Origin: Epichloe hybrida
Lineage: Eukaryota; Ascomycota; Sordariomycetes; Hypocreales; Clavicipitaceae
Assembly (NCBI GenBank): GCA_019022495.1
Contig: JAFEKR010000001.1
Location: 5,022,001 to 5,086,000, forward strand
Length of the DNA stretch: 64,000 nucleotides
Reading direction: 5' to 3'
The first letter of the stretch is position 1, and each line of letters begins with the position of its first letter. The notes below the pieces were generated by a model that saw only the letters and a program-made list of their open reading frames with translations, made no database searches and had not been told where the DNA came from. The position numbers and the translations under genes were made by a program. Shown piece after piece: positions 1-9,726 of this stretch.

Positions 1-659
1 GTGCGTGCTCGACCTCTGCACCATGGTCACGTCGTAGCCGCTCTCGAAAAAGTCCTGCGCGATGTCGTGGCCCGAGTTGCAGCTGCCGACCACCACGGCC
101 TTGAGCCCCCGGTCCCGGTCGCCGAGCTCCCGCGCGCCCGGGAACTCGGACGAGTGGCAGATGCGGTGGCCGCAGAACGTCTCCGCGCCCGGGACCGCCG
201 GCTGCTTCTTCTGCCCGGAGTGCCCCGTCGCCTGGATGACGTGGCGGGGTCGCAGGGTCCGCGTCTCGGTCGAGCCGTCGTCGTCGTCGTCGTCGTCGTC
301 GAGCTCGCGCGTCACCGAGATGGTCCACGCGCGTCTGTCCTCGTCCCAGCGCGTCTCGACCGCCTCCGTCCTCGTCCACACGTTCAGCTCCATGGTGCCG
401 GCGTAGGCCTCGAGCCAGTCTGCCAGCTTGTCCTTGGGCGTGAAGACGGGCCACTGCGGCGGGAAGCTCAGGTACGGCATGTGGTCGTACCATACCGGGT
501 CGTGCAGCACGAGCTGACGGTAGCGGTTCCGCCAGTTGTCGCCGATGCGTCGGTTGCGGTCGATGACGAGGGCGTCTATTCCCAGCATCTTCAGCCGCAC
601 GGCCGCAGTCAGTCCGGCTTGCCCGGCACCTTGCAAACAAAGGTCATGTTAGTTCTCAA

Positions 660-702
<43 letters not shown>

Positions 703-1399
703 TTTTTTGCTGGGTCATATAGATTGCGTCTCTCTCACCGAGGATGAGAACCCTGGGCTCCTTGCCGTCTTTGTACTCCCTGGCCAGTGATCTTTCATCG
801 GCCCAGTTCCTCTGCCCTCCGTCGCTCACGCCGCCCAGGGGTCGTCTGTGAAAAGTGCCCTCCTCGTGGCCCCTCAGCTCGCGCAGGCTCGTGTACATGG
901 TGAAGATCTTCCAGCCCCCGTCCTCGTGGGCCAGCCGCATCAGGCCCTCTCCTCTCCCTCGGACGGTCTCGACGCTCAGAAAGGCCTGGATGCCGAGCAC
1001 CCTGCCCTCGCCGTCGAGCGGCGCGGTTGCCGGTCGACGGGACGGCGAGCCATCATCCACGGCAATCTTCTGCAGCCGGAACCCATCCCTTGACCTGGAG
1101 CACGCCTGCAGAAACTCGGCAACCCGCGAGGGGCCTTGGACGGTCCGGAACTTCCACGAAAGCATCAGGTGGTCTCGCCAGTAGCCGCCTTTGGCGAACA
1201 AGCCGGCCGTGCAAGTGAAGGACGTGTCGTCTTCCAGCAGGCTGTCGTTGAGCCGGTCCACCACCGACCTCGCCTCGTGCGCGGCATCCACGTCGTCTCC
1301 GACGCTGGAGGGAGGTGGGAATTGTGCCAAGGGTATGTTGACGCTGCCAGGCAGGTATTGCGTGGTCGGCGGCATGCTGTCTGCCGAAGAAGCGGCCAT
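1..1399 (-). CDS. flavin-containing monooxygenase with N-terminal NTF2-like domain (partial, runs off left edge)
   Basis: Two exons on the minus strand, 1399-739 and 629-1, joined across a 109-nt intron (donor GTGAGA, acceptor GCAAG). The junction rebuilds the FAD-binding Rossmann motif VLILGAGQAG exactly, which is strong support for the splice. About 430 residues are visible. Residues 1-210 look like an NTF2/SnoaL-type fold preceding the monooxygenase domain, as in many fungal FMOs. A second nucleotide-binding motif (VVVGSCNSGHDIA) is the expected NADPH site. The acidic stretch coded by a CGT/GTC repeat near 279-301 is a low-complexity loop. The start is the ATG at 1399; longer frames upstream begin with TTG. 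Such enzymes oxygenate soft nucleophiles or do YUCCA-like decarboxylation; the substrate cannot be read from sequence. The C-terminus lies outside the window. Confidence 0.88.
662..708. repeat. (GT)19 microsatellite plus T9 run inside the FMO intron
   Basis: A GT dinucleotide run covers 662-699 and is followed directly by nine T. The whole array lies inside the 109-nt intron (630-738), between donor and acceptor on the minus strand, so its length changes intron size only. Confidence 0.95.
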
Positions 1400-1790
1400 A
1401 ATATCAGCGCGGGAGTCGAGGTTCCTGAGCAAGGCTTGGGAAGAGTGAGTGAGTCTCGTGTCTTGAATCAATCGAAGTAGTCCGTCATCAAGTTGCAGAC
1501 CGTTGCAAGTTCCGGAGGCTCGGACTTATGGCTGCAAGTCGTGTGTCACGAGCGCCACGAGCGGGGTTCTTGCGTGATGCACTTGCATCGCATATACGGA
1601 CTATCATTGGCATTATATGTAGTCAACTTTAGATATAGGTATTAAAGTCATGAATATTAGCCACACCAAAGAAACAAGTGTGGTGGGTCGTTCTGACGGA
1701 TGCGCGTTTACATGTAGTTAGTTGTCCGTACATACAAGATGAGTACGAAATGAGTGCGAAATGCATTGAATCACGCCCCCCCCCCCCTCC
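1400..1790. other. intergenic, promoter of the FMO gene and 3' flank of the acyltransferase gene
   Basis: AT-richer spacer between two minus-strand genes. I see no coding frame with splice or homology support. A C9 tract lies at about 1779-1788 just past the acyltransferase stop. Confidence 0.6.
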
Positions 1791-3668
1791 TCATCTCGAC
1801 AAGAGCCTCTCTACACGCTTCCCCACTGTGGTGCTCCAGGCGTCCACCTTCCTATACCACCAGTGTGCCAGGTATATCGTCATGGTGAATAGGCCCGCCC
1901 ATCCGACCACGTAGCCTCCCGTTCGACCAAACCGCTCAAAGAGCCTCGGCATAACCCAGAACCCCAGGCCGTGGAGCAGCGGTCCGTGAACGAGATAGAT
2001 GGAGAAGCTGATCTTGCCCAGGTACTGCGCCACGGGGCTCTCCATGAGCCCGCGAAGAGCTTGGCTGTGTATGATACAGGGAAGTAGCAGCAGCGCCCCT
2101 ATCGACTGGTAAAACATCCATCCCGACAGCGGGAGGTAGTATCTCGGGACAAACCACGACAGGGTCACGAAGCCCGGCGTATGCTCGCCGCCGACATCTG
2201 GATAGGAGAGCAGGTAAAGAGCGACGACGCAGACGGTCCAGCGAATGGCTTTGGATCCACGCGTTTTCGACAGCTGGTGCTGGCGCTGGCGCTGGCGCTG
2301 GCGCTGGTGCTGGGGAGTGCTAGTGTGGTCGGCGCCGGTTCTGGAATCCACGACGACTGGTGGCAGGCATGTCGGGTGGTTCCAGATATCCATCTCCGAC
2401 AGCATGGCACCTCCCAAGAACGTAGCCATGTCCCAACGACCTATCATGAGACTATAGGCAGATATCGCCGCCGCCAGGGAAATTCGCCACTTGGTCTTCA
2501 GGCCCAAGGTGCCCAGCAGGAATAGATAAATGAGCATGGATCCACGAAGCTCTATCGGCAACGTGTACGTGTGCGGGTCGTATCGAGGGTGATAATGGTG
2601 GAAGTGGAACGGGTTGGCCCATTCCGCGTAGGTGCGTGTGAAATCTCGAACCGCGTACGTCAGATTGTCATGGAGGAAAGGATGCTCTTCCCAGGAGCCC
2701 CCGTACTGAACCCATTGCAGGCTGGCCGAAGGCGTCCCGTGTTTTTCGATGATGGCCTCGTCGACGTACGGTGCGGAGCCCTTCCCAGTGGCATTCGCGT
2801 GTGCCGATTGTGCCTCGTCGAGCTCCTTTACAAACCCGTACAGTTCTACTGGGCTGAGCAGCAGCGATCTGCGCGTGACGCATGGCATCCCGGTCGAACT
2901 GACGGCGCTGACGGCGCTGACGGCGCTGCCCAGATGGTCCGGGCTGTGCAGTGACTGTGATAGTCCCATGAATTCTGCGACACCCGGCGCTGCCCCGCCC
3001 ACAGGCAGAGTCTCGGCAGCACAGCCATGTCCCACTTGGGCCGTGATGACGCTACCGTTGATGTACACCGAATCAGCGCCCGCGTACACAGCCTCTTCCG
3101 AGCGAAAAGCGCCCATCTGGGCCAGAAGTGCCACCAGAAGCATACTAATGGTGGGCGGAATGTAGAGTCGAAAGACGCGCCTGAAGACGGAAGAGGAAAG
3201 GCTTCGGTAGGCGGCATCCCAGTTGCGGTCGTGGATCGATCTGATAATGTGCCGGCAGAGGACGTAGCCCGAGATGGCGAAGAAAATGGCCACCATGGCT
3301 CTGCCCCGATGCAGGAGGCATATGATGGGCAAGGAGAGCCAATTCATGTAAGGCTCTGGGGATCGGGAGGCCAGGAAGCCGTGACCGAGCATGATGGATT
3401 GCGTCCATGGCCAGAAGAAATGGTAATTGAAGACGGCAATGCAGGCTATTCCGCGCAGCCCGTCCAGACACTCGACCCTGTTCCCGATATTTTTCGAGCT
3501 CGGATTCGATGTGGACGTCTTTTCGTCATGGTCGTCGTGGCGGTTGCCGGGTATGGGATAATGATGCTCAATCCGAGGTGGCTGTCGTTCGGGGCGCGAT
3601 GGCGACGGCGACGGCAACGGCGAAGGCGATGGCGATTGTACAGACTCGGGCTTCAACCCGGAAAACAT
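1791..3668 (-). CDS. acyltransferase 3 family membrane protein (OafA/YrhL-like)
   Basis: Single-exon 625-residue protein starting at the ATG at 3668. After a Pro/Ser/Arg-rich cytosolic leader (1-55) comes the family hallmark DGLRG (69-73) followed by a hydrophobic helix with a His in YHFF (around 82-85). The rest shows about nine to ten hydrophobic segments separated by a long polar loop (about 190-330), then the LPIELRGS and SIYLVHGPLL motifs typical of the family. These integral membrane enzymes move acyl groups onto sugars or small lipophilic acceptors; in fungi many act on secondary metabolites or cell-surface glycans. An RQ-repeat at about 455-470 is coded by a GCGCTG-type tandem at 2278-2310. 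The neighbours are two flavoenzymes, so a shared pathway is possible but unproven. Confidence 0.87.
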   Translation of the reverse strand: MFSGLKPESVQSPSPSPLPSPSPSRPERQPPRIEHHYPIPGNRHDDHDEKTSTSNPSSKNIGNRVECLDGLRGIACIAVFNYHFFWPWTQSIMLGHGFLASRSPEPYMNWLSLPIICLLHRGRAMVAIFFAISGYVLCRHIIRSIHDRNWDAAYRSLSSSVFRRVFRLYIPPTISMLLVALLAQMGAFRSEEAVYAGADSVYINGSVITAQVGHGCAAETLPVGGAAPGVAEFMGLSQSLHSPDHLGSAVSAVSAVSSTGMPCVTRRSLLLSPVELYGFVKELDEAQSAHANATGKGSAPYVDEAIIEKHGTPSASLQWVQYGGSWEEHPFLHDNLTYAVRDFTRTYAEWANPFHFHHYHPRYDPHTYTLPIELRGSMLIYLFLLGTLGLKTKWRISLAAAISAYSLMIGRWDMATFLGGAMLSEMDIWNHPTCLPPVVVDSRTGADHTSTPQHQRQRQRQRQHQLSKTRGSKAIRWTVCVVALYLLSYPDVGGEHTPGFVTLSWFVPRYYLPLSGWMFYQSIGALLLLPCIIHSQALRGLMESPVAQYLGKISFSIYLVHGPLLHGLGFWVMPRLFERFGRTGGYVVGWAGLFTMTIYLAHWWYRKVDAWSTTVGKRVERLLSR

Positions 3669-4043
3669 GATGGCCTCTCTGCTGCCCCGCGCGAGTGATT
3701 GCAGACAAACATTGGAGAGAGCGAGAAAACTGTGACTCGAAGAGGTCAGAGAAAGAGGGGGGGGGGGAGAGACCAGGAAATATAACGCCTTGTTAAAACA
3801 TGCTGCGTGCGAGCCAGCTGGCCCCGGCCTCCCTCACACTCGTCAACGGCCCGGCAGGGCCGACAGGGCTGGCAGGGCTGTTCTCTGCAGCCTGGTTTCG
3901 GAAGGCGGGGCCTCGTTTCACGTGGAATGCAAAGGCGCCCCAATCTGAGCAGCCAGATGCGGATAAAATTGGATGATTGATACAAACATCAAAAGACTAC
4001 TCCGCAATGCGTAATCCGTGATCAGCAAATCCGTAATCCGTAA
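3669..4043. other. intergenic, acyltransferase promoter
   Basis: Holds a G9 run near 3758-3767 and a GGCAGGGC-type direct repeat near 3850-3885. No supported gene. Confidence 0.55.
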
Positions 4044-4910
4044 CTACCCCCTCATCTCATGCGCCGCCCCCCCCGGCAACTCTTGCGGCCACTGCTGTGG
4101 TTGCGTGGCCCCGTAGGATCCCTTCCCTCGCATGGCCGAGTATTGAGGAGCCTGCTGGGAATCCTTCGGGCGTCGTCTGCAGAGAACTGTGATGGTCCCC
4201 AAAGCCGCCAGCAGCGCAGCCCCCAGCACCCCGCCAACCACTCCTCCAACCACTCCCGTGCTGTTTCTCGGGCACGCGCCGTCCGCCTCTGACGTGCCGC
4301 TCGGGGTGCCGCTCGGAGTGCCGCTCGGAGTGCAGACCGACGAGGTCCTGGTCTCGGCAGATTGAAAGGTTCCCAGATCTTTGTTCACCTGGAGCGCCGT
4401 GTTGTTGCAGCAATTCGTAGTATCCGGGGCCGCCCGGCAGCAGTAGTCGCCTCCGGCATTGCACTGCAGGACGTTTTGCGAGGAGATGGACGAAGCCCCC
4501 TTGCCTATTCACGGCAGGCACGTGACATGATTTTTTAACAACACGTCAGCAGATAAACTCGGCAGATGCCTCCATCACGTTCATCACGTTCATCACGTTC
4601 ATCACGTTCATCACGCACCTCGACAAATCTGAGGGCAGTTCGTGTTCGTCCCGGCAGGATCCGTGCAGCCATTCGCGTACAGCATGCCCGTGTAGCCGCC
4701 GTCCTGGGCCAGGCAAAGGCCTCCGGATGATGTGCAAATGTCCGGACGGGCCTTGTTGATGGCACAGCACGCGCTCACTTCTGCGTCGGGGTTGCAGGGC
4801 GCCATGTCGAGGCCAGCCTTGGTGCCGTTCAGCATGTAGCATTGCTTGATGGCGCTGGCGGCCTGAGACGAGAGCGCAAACAGCGCGGCTCCAAGCATGG
4901 ATGGCAGCAT
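4044..4910 (-). CDS. Cys-rich, single-pass cell-surface protein of unknown function
   Basis: Two exons, 4910-4619 and 4504-4044, give 250 residues with a 114-nt intron (GTGCGT donor, AATAG acceptor). A secretion signal (MLPSMLGAALF..., cleavage near residue 20) is followed by an ectodomain with regularly spaced cysteines, including two CC pairs (around residues 119-120 and 129-130). Then come Thr/Pro/Gly repeats (PSGT three times) and one transmembrane helix (about 182-206). A basic stop-transfer patch CRRR leads into a short cytosolic tail rich in Gln and Pro. This layout (signal, Cys-rich head, S/T stalk, helix, tail) is common among lineage-restricted fungal surface proteins or sensors. 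I do not recognise a named family. Confidence 0.72.
4573..4615. repeat. 9-bp tandem repeat (TTCATCACG) inside an intron
   Basis: About 4.7 head-to-tail copies of a nonamer covering most of the 5' half of the 114-nt intron of the Cys-rich protein gene. Confidence 0.9.
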
Positions 4911-5262
4911 CGTCTGTCTGTTCGTGCGTCGGGTCGGGGGCAGCTCCCTTGTTTTTTTTTCGTCTTTCGTTTTCGCTCGAGAGATTCGGTCAGCCCGGAC
5001 AAAAAGGGGCAGCCAGCCTTTTTTTAAGTACGCAAATCTATCTGTGCCATATCTACCGAGTCGGTCAGCCTGCTCCGTAAATCGTACGACCCATGCACAG
5101 AGTAAGCGCTGAGCCGCTGTCGCACAGCATATACATATCAGCAATCCCACCCACATTGATGCACGGAGTTGCCATTGAAAAAAACGCCTTGTTTAACAAG
5201 CGTTGCCAAGTCATCCGTGCCAAGTCATCCGTGCCGAGCAATCCGTGCCGAGCACGTCAACA
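4911..5262. other. intergenic between two minus-strand genes
   Basis: Promoter of the Cys-rich protein gene and 3' flank of the flavoenzyme gene. It contains imperfect repeats of ATCCGTGCC(A/G)AG at about 5213-5257. No supported coding frame. Confidence 0.55.
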
Positions 5263-5717
5263 TCAACTCTCCTCATCAGTCTCGGTCGCCAACGCGCCGT
5301 ACATGTTTCCGTGGCCCGACAAATACTCCGCCATTCCGCCATCGTGACGAGCCGCCTCCTCCTTCTCCTCCCCTCTTGTCCATCCCGACGGCTTGATCGT
5401 GTCCTCAATCGCCCACGCGACCCTCTCGGCTCCCAGCTTCGCGCCGCCGATGTTGGGGGCCGCCGGTCCCAGCTGCAGCCCCGACAATCTGCCCACGCAG
5501 TACAGCGGGAGCCGCTCCGCCCACATCAGGTCCTCGTTGATGCACGGGAGGCCCCCGAAGCTGTCAATGGGGTACTTGTCCCTGATCGTCTTGAGATACG
5601 GCAAGCCGGAGACGTTGGTCTGCACGCCCGTCGCAAAGTAGATGTAATCGAACGGGGGCATGTCCAGCGGCGGATCCGTCTTCACCCTCCACACACCTTT
5701 TCCCTCGCCGCCGCCGC

Positions 5718-5748
<31 letters not shown>

Positions 5749-7082
5749 AGCCACCTCGAATCTCGTGTCCAGCAGCGACGTCTTCTCGCGCAGCTCGAGC
5801 CTTCCCGACGCAACGTGCCTCTTGAGCCGCTTGTGGAACAGGGGCGTGAAGCTCCCGCCTCCCCTCGCCGACTTGATAATCTCCAGCCTCTCCTCGTCCG
5901 AGTCGGCGAGCCAGAAACGAGCCTGCTCCGTGTTCTTGTACTTGCCCATCCACTCCAGGTCGACGTCAAAGTGCTTCACGCGGCAGGGACCACGCATCAA
6001 GTGCCAAACCTTGGTGACGCCCTTGCGAATGGCGAGGTCGGTGAGCTGGGCAGACGTGAGGCCGCCTCCCACAATCAGGACATTCGTCGCCATGCCTGCC
6101 GCCATTCGCTCCTGGACGATGGGATCCGGGAACACCTTGATCTGGAGGCTGTGGCATGCTTGACGGACGTGCCGCAGGTCGGCGGGCATCGAAGGCATTC
6201 TCGGAATCTCGGCCTCGTTGGCCGCACCGACAGCCAGGACCACGGCCTTTGCGTAGAACTGCCTGCCGCGAGTCTTGACAGTGAAGACGGGCTCGTCGTC
6301 AACCGACACCCCTCCAACAGTGCCGTAATCGAGATCCGTGAGCGTCTCCTTCCTGATCAAGTCGCTCTCGAGGGAATACCTCGACGCAACGTGCTCGCAG
6401 TGGTCGCAGAACAAAGACTGCGACGGGGTGAAGTAGTCGTTTCGCTCCCGCAAATTTATGGCAACGCGCGCGTCTTGCCTATCAACCAATCAACCAACCA
6501 ATCAATCAGACGGCATCAGTTTCTTCTACGTCTTGCCTGGATCTGATCTCTGGTTCGGGGAAGCTCGCGGCCCGGCTTAAAAAAAAATAAAAAAACTTAC
6601 TTTGCGCCACAACGTCTACCCCTTCCGGCACTCTTCTTCCTGGCATGCTTGCTGATCTCCTTGCCGACGCAGTTCCTGATCTCGACCAGCTCGTCCTCCC
6701 GATGCTCCGAGTACGCATGAGCCAGCAGCGAGTCGACGTCGAGCGGATCGACGTGCCACAGCATCGGGCTTCTCAGATGCGAGATGTCGTACAGGCCGAA
6801 CAGCTCCTTCCACCGCCCGAGCCACTTGTCGTCGGTGCCGTCCAGGACCATCATCCTGTACTCGGGCCTGACCCTGCGACGCGCCGCAGAGAGCTTGCCG
6901 CTGCGGACGTGCTTCAGGCTCACGTTGTGGCCGTGCTTGTTTATCCAGTGGAACCGACGATGTTCTTCGTCGGTGAACAGGGCCGCCGGCGTGCGTTCGC
7001 GAAGACGAGCCGCTGTCGCGAGCCCGCACGGGCCGGCGCCGACAATGATGACGTCGTGGATGTCGCCGTCGTCGGCAGCCAT
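5263..7082 (-). CDS. two-Rossmann FAD/NAD(P)H-dependent oxidoreductase or monooxygenase
   Basis: Two exons, 7082-6601 and 6478-5263, give 565 residues. The intron (122 nt) has a canonical GTAAGT donor. The N-terminus VIIVGAGPCGLATAA is an FAD dinucleotide-binding motif. A second glycine-rich motif NVLIVGGGLTSAQ after the midpoint should bind NAD(P)H. A late ATG-type sequence FATGVQTN completes the pattern of the L-ornithine/lysine N-hydroxylase and pyridine nucleotide-disulfide superfamily. The substrate is unknown. A run of about six Asp then eight Gly, coded by GTC/GCC repeats at 5704-5749, inserts a flexible loop. Its position 3' of the acyltransferase and FMO genes suggests, but does not prove, a common metabolic role. 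A 447-codon open frame on the opposite strand is a shadow. Confidence 0.82.
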
Positions 7083-8574
7083 TGGTGGGTGATGAGGGCA
7101 GGCAGATACGAGAAATGTTCAGCAGGGGCAGGAAATCTAGTTTTTTGTGTGTATTTTTATCCGAGGAAACGCGAATGCTGTAGAAGAGAACAAGGAGAAG
7201 AAAGGGCGCGTCCAAAATCGGCTGTGAGCCTTGGAGCAATGAGAGCGAACGAGGGCACCCCGGCCTCATCATATACAAGACGCGGTGCCTCACGTAGACT
7301 GCCATCTGCAGGTTCATGAGAACCCTAATGGGCGGTGCACATGGTTCCGCAGCCTTTGAATATATAAAAAGGTCTCGGGACCGGGCAGACTCGTTTGATG
7401 GCCGCACACCTTGATGGTTCCAGGTAGCCATCAGGGTCTATGGCACATGAGCCCGGCCGCCCGAGAGATGACAAACACCGATACGGATGTCACGATAAAA
7501 AAACCCCCGCTTCCGGAAGTCATTCCTCACCCTGTAAGGTCTTGCCCACTTGGAGTCGAAACATGAGCGCGGTTCGACGGCACTGCAGCCGAGCCGAGCC
7601 AAGACTGAGGCTATTATTCAGGGCTGAAGTCGCGTTTAAAGCGGAAGGGGCCCGGAAGAGGATGCTTTTCAGTAGAAGCTGGAAAAGCACCATGAGGGTT
7701 TCGACAAGTTGTCAAGGAGCACAGGGCGGGGCCCAGGTCATCAAGACGGCGATTTTGCATCTCGACTCCATGGTCCACGGGTCTCGGCACTGTCTCCTGC
7801 TCGCGAGCATTTGTCGTCGTAGTTCAAGACAGCCTGGGCAAACCCTGCGCTCCGATAGTAGTATGGATGGAAGCAAAAGTGACCTGCTCTTGTCCAGCTG
7901 ATGGCCCCAACAGTAGCGCGTCCGGTGGGTAGCCTGCATCGTTCAGGGATTCCTGCTACGAGCTGCGTCTCAGTAGAACTGACCTGCCCCAGCGACTTCA
8001 GGATGGCTGCTGCTGTGACGCAGCATCTTGCTCATGAATGGGGCGCCTTCACCGGGTTGCTCACCATGAAATGTACAAGAATCCTCGTCGCGAAAATCGA
8101 GGTAGCCAACGAGTAGAGCTGCCCTGCGCGCCCTCCGCAGAGGTTCTTGCATGGCAACAACATGTGAGTCGGGTCAGGGTACATCGTTTGACATTTGCTT
8201 TTCCACATCGGCGCCCTCGGATCGGGGGAGCCCTTTCTCCCTCTCTCGACAGTGACCAACATGTGCTCCAAGACCAGCAAGCTGCCACATGCTACGATCC
8301 GCCATCCGAGCCCAACGGGTGGGTGTTCAAGCGCCAGTCACGCCGCCAATCTCAAAAAGGAGACATCGACACTCATAAACCAGCCAGGACAGGAAATGTT
8401 CTTTCTCAATTCTTGGGAACCACAAACCCCCGCTATTCAGTACACACAAGCGCTTGCCGCGAATGTGTTCCATCGCAACACGTAGTCCGGCATTCATTTC
8501 TTTGCTTTCGTTTCGCCCGAGACAAAGCGCGCTCATCAATCCTGCTTCCGAAATCTCCGCAACGTCCGCATCGC
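7083..8574. other. long intergenic region, no supported gene
   Basis: Flavoenzyme promoter followed by about 1.3 kb in which no open frame shows splice structure, domain motifs or composition like the flanking genes. The 153-codon frame at 7440-7901 looks random. Confidence 0.5.
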
Positions 8575-8936
8575 TTACGCGCCCCCCACGAGGATCTGGT
8601 TGATCGGGATGTGGACTAATGATATGAAAACCGTAAGCGGCGCACAGGGCAAGGAATCGCGTGCCTCACACATACTCAGCTTGACTACGTAGCCGACGAC
8701 GCCCATGATGACGAATCCAGTACCGACGGCCTGGCAAATTTTTGCAAACTCCTTTTGGTCAGCTGTGAAAAGCACAATTGTCAGTTCACATCCGGGCGGG
8801 AGAGCATCATCTTGTGAACAGTGTAAAAAGGGAAAGGGGGGGGGGGCGTACGCTTCTGGCACTTGTTCATGAACTGAACGCCATCTTTCAAGAATTGACT
8901 GGGGGTGTCGACGAGCTCCTGGATCTGGTCGGACAT
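8575..8936 (-). CDS. sss1: Sec61 gamma subunit of the ER protein translocon (SSS1 homologue)
   Basis: Three exons, 8936-8852, 8762-8676 and 8615-8575, give a 70-residue tail-anchored protein. The introns are 89 and 60 nt. The conserved SecE/Sec61 gamma pattern is complete: amphipathic segment with QFLKDG, the charged PDQKEFAKI box, a single transmembrane helix ([14 protein letters not shown]) and the invariant end IHIPIN...ILVGGA. Seventy residues is the normal length for the family. The protein clamps the Sec61 alpha channel in the ER membrane and is essential in yeast. It is too fragmented to show up as one frame and is identified only after splicing. Confidence 0.96.
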
Positions 8937-9726
8937 TGTGAAGAGTGACGGGGGTTGTTGGCTCGGATAGGGAGATGGGGGAGATGCTAAGAGAGAAGTT
9001 CTCGGGACGTGGACAGCTGGCGCGAGCAGACGGCATGTGCTCACGGGCGTTACGAGCCCGTCTTGTCGCATGCCGCGCTGGGGGTGTCAAGCTGTCCTCA
9101 ATTCCGGTGCGCACGGATTAAGCTTGATCCGTGTGAGCATCTGCTCCCCTGAGCCCGAGGGGTGGGCCTAGTCGGACGGACCGTCGTCACTGAACATCAT
9201 CTCCTTGCATCTCGTCGCGACAACCCGGTGTGCTGGCTTGTGCGGACGTAGGTGCACAACTTGTCTGTAATGCTCATTGTCATGAAGAGAAAACCAAGGC
9301 GTCATCGACTGCCAAGGAACATGCCAATCACGCTGCCCACCACCTCCAGCGGCCAGCCGTTGGGCCACCGTGAATCGGGGCCCCTTCCATCTACAAGTCC
9401 CATCATTAACATGACGAGGAAACTCGCACCAGAAGAAGATGCATCATTCAAAATGACAATGCTCCATCGCATCGTACTGATGCCGGAATGGCGGCTATAA
9501 TTATCAAACGATTACGCTAATCTGGCTAGAAAAAGCATGTTCTACACAAGGGTATACATGGTTCTATACGCTCAATGCTTCCATCGCCACAAGTTCCTTG
9601 ACGCTGAGCGCCAAGTTCCTCAACATTATGCGCTGCTGTTCTTCCGGGGGACGTCGTGCTTCCGTCTGTCAGGTTTCTTCAATGTCTCGTCATCTGACCT
9701 CGTTGCATCTTTTTCGATTCGTCAAC
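8937..9726. other. intergenic, sss1 promoter and 3' flank of the downstream-numbered gene
   Basis: No supported gene. Frames here lack start context, domains or splice logic. Confidence 0.5.

Noticed and set aside
3027..3698. 223-codon plus-strand frame
   Set aside because: Antisense to the start of the acyltransferase gene, with no independent support.
4573..4615. Regular repeat considered as a CRISPR-like array
   Set aside because: Units are 9 bp with no spacers, inside a eukaryotic intron.
5203..6546. 447-codon plus-strand frame
   Set aside because: It lies antisense to the conserved FAD enzyme exons; residues are Arg/Val/Pro-biased with no domain.
7440..7901. 153-codon frame in a long spacer
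   Set aside because: No domain, no biased composition like a gene, and no splice structure; probably random.
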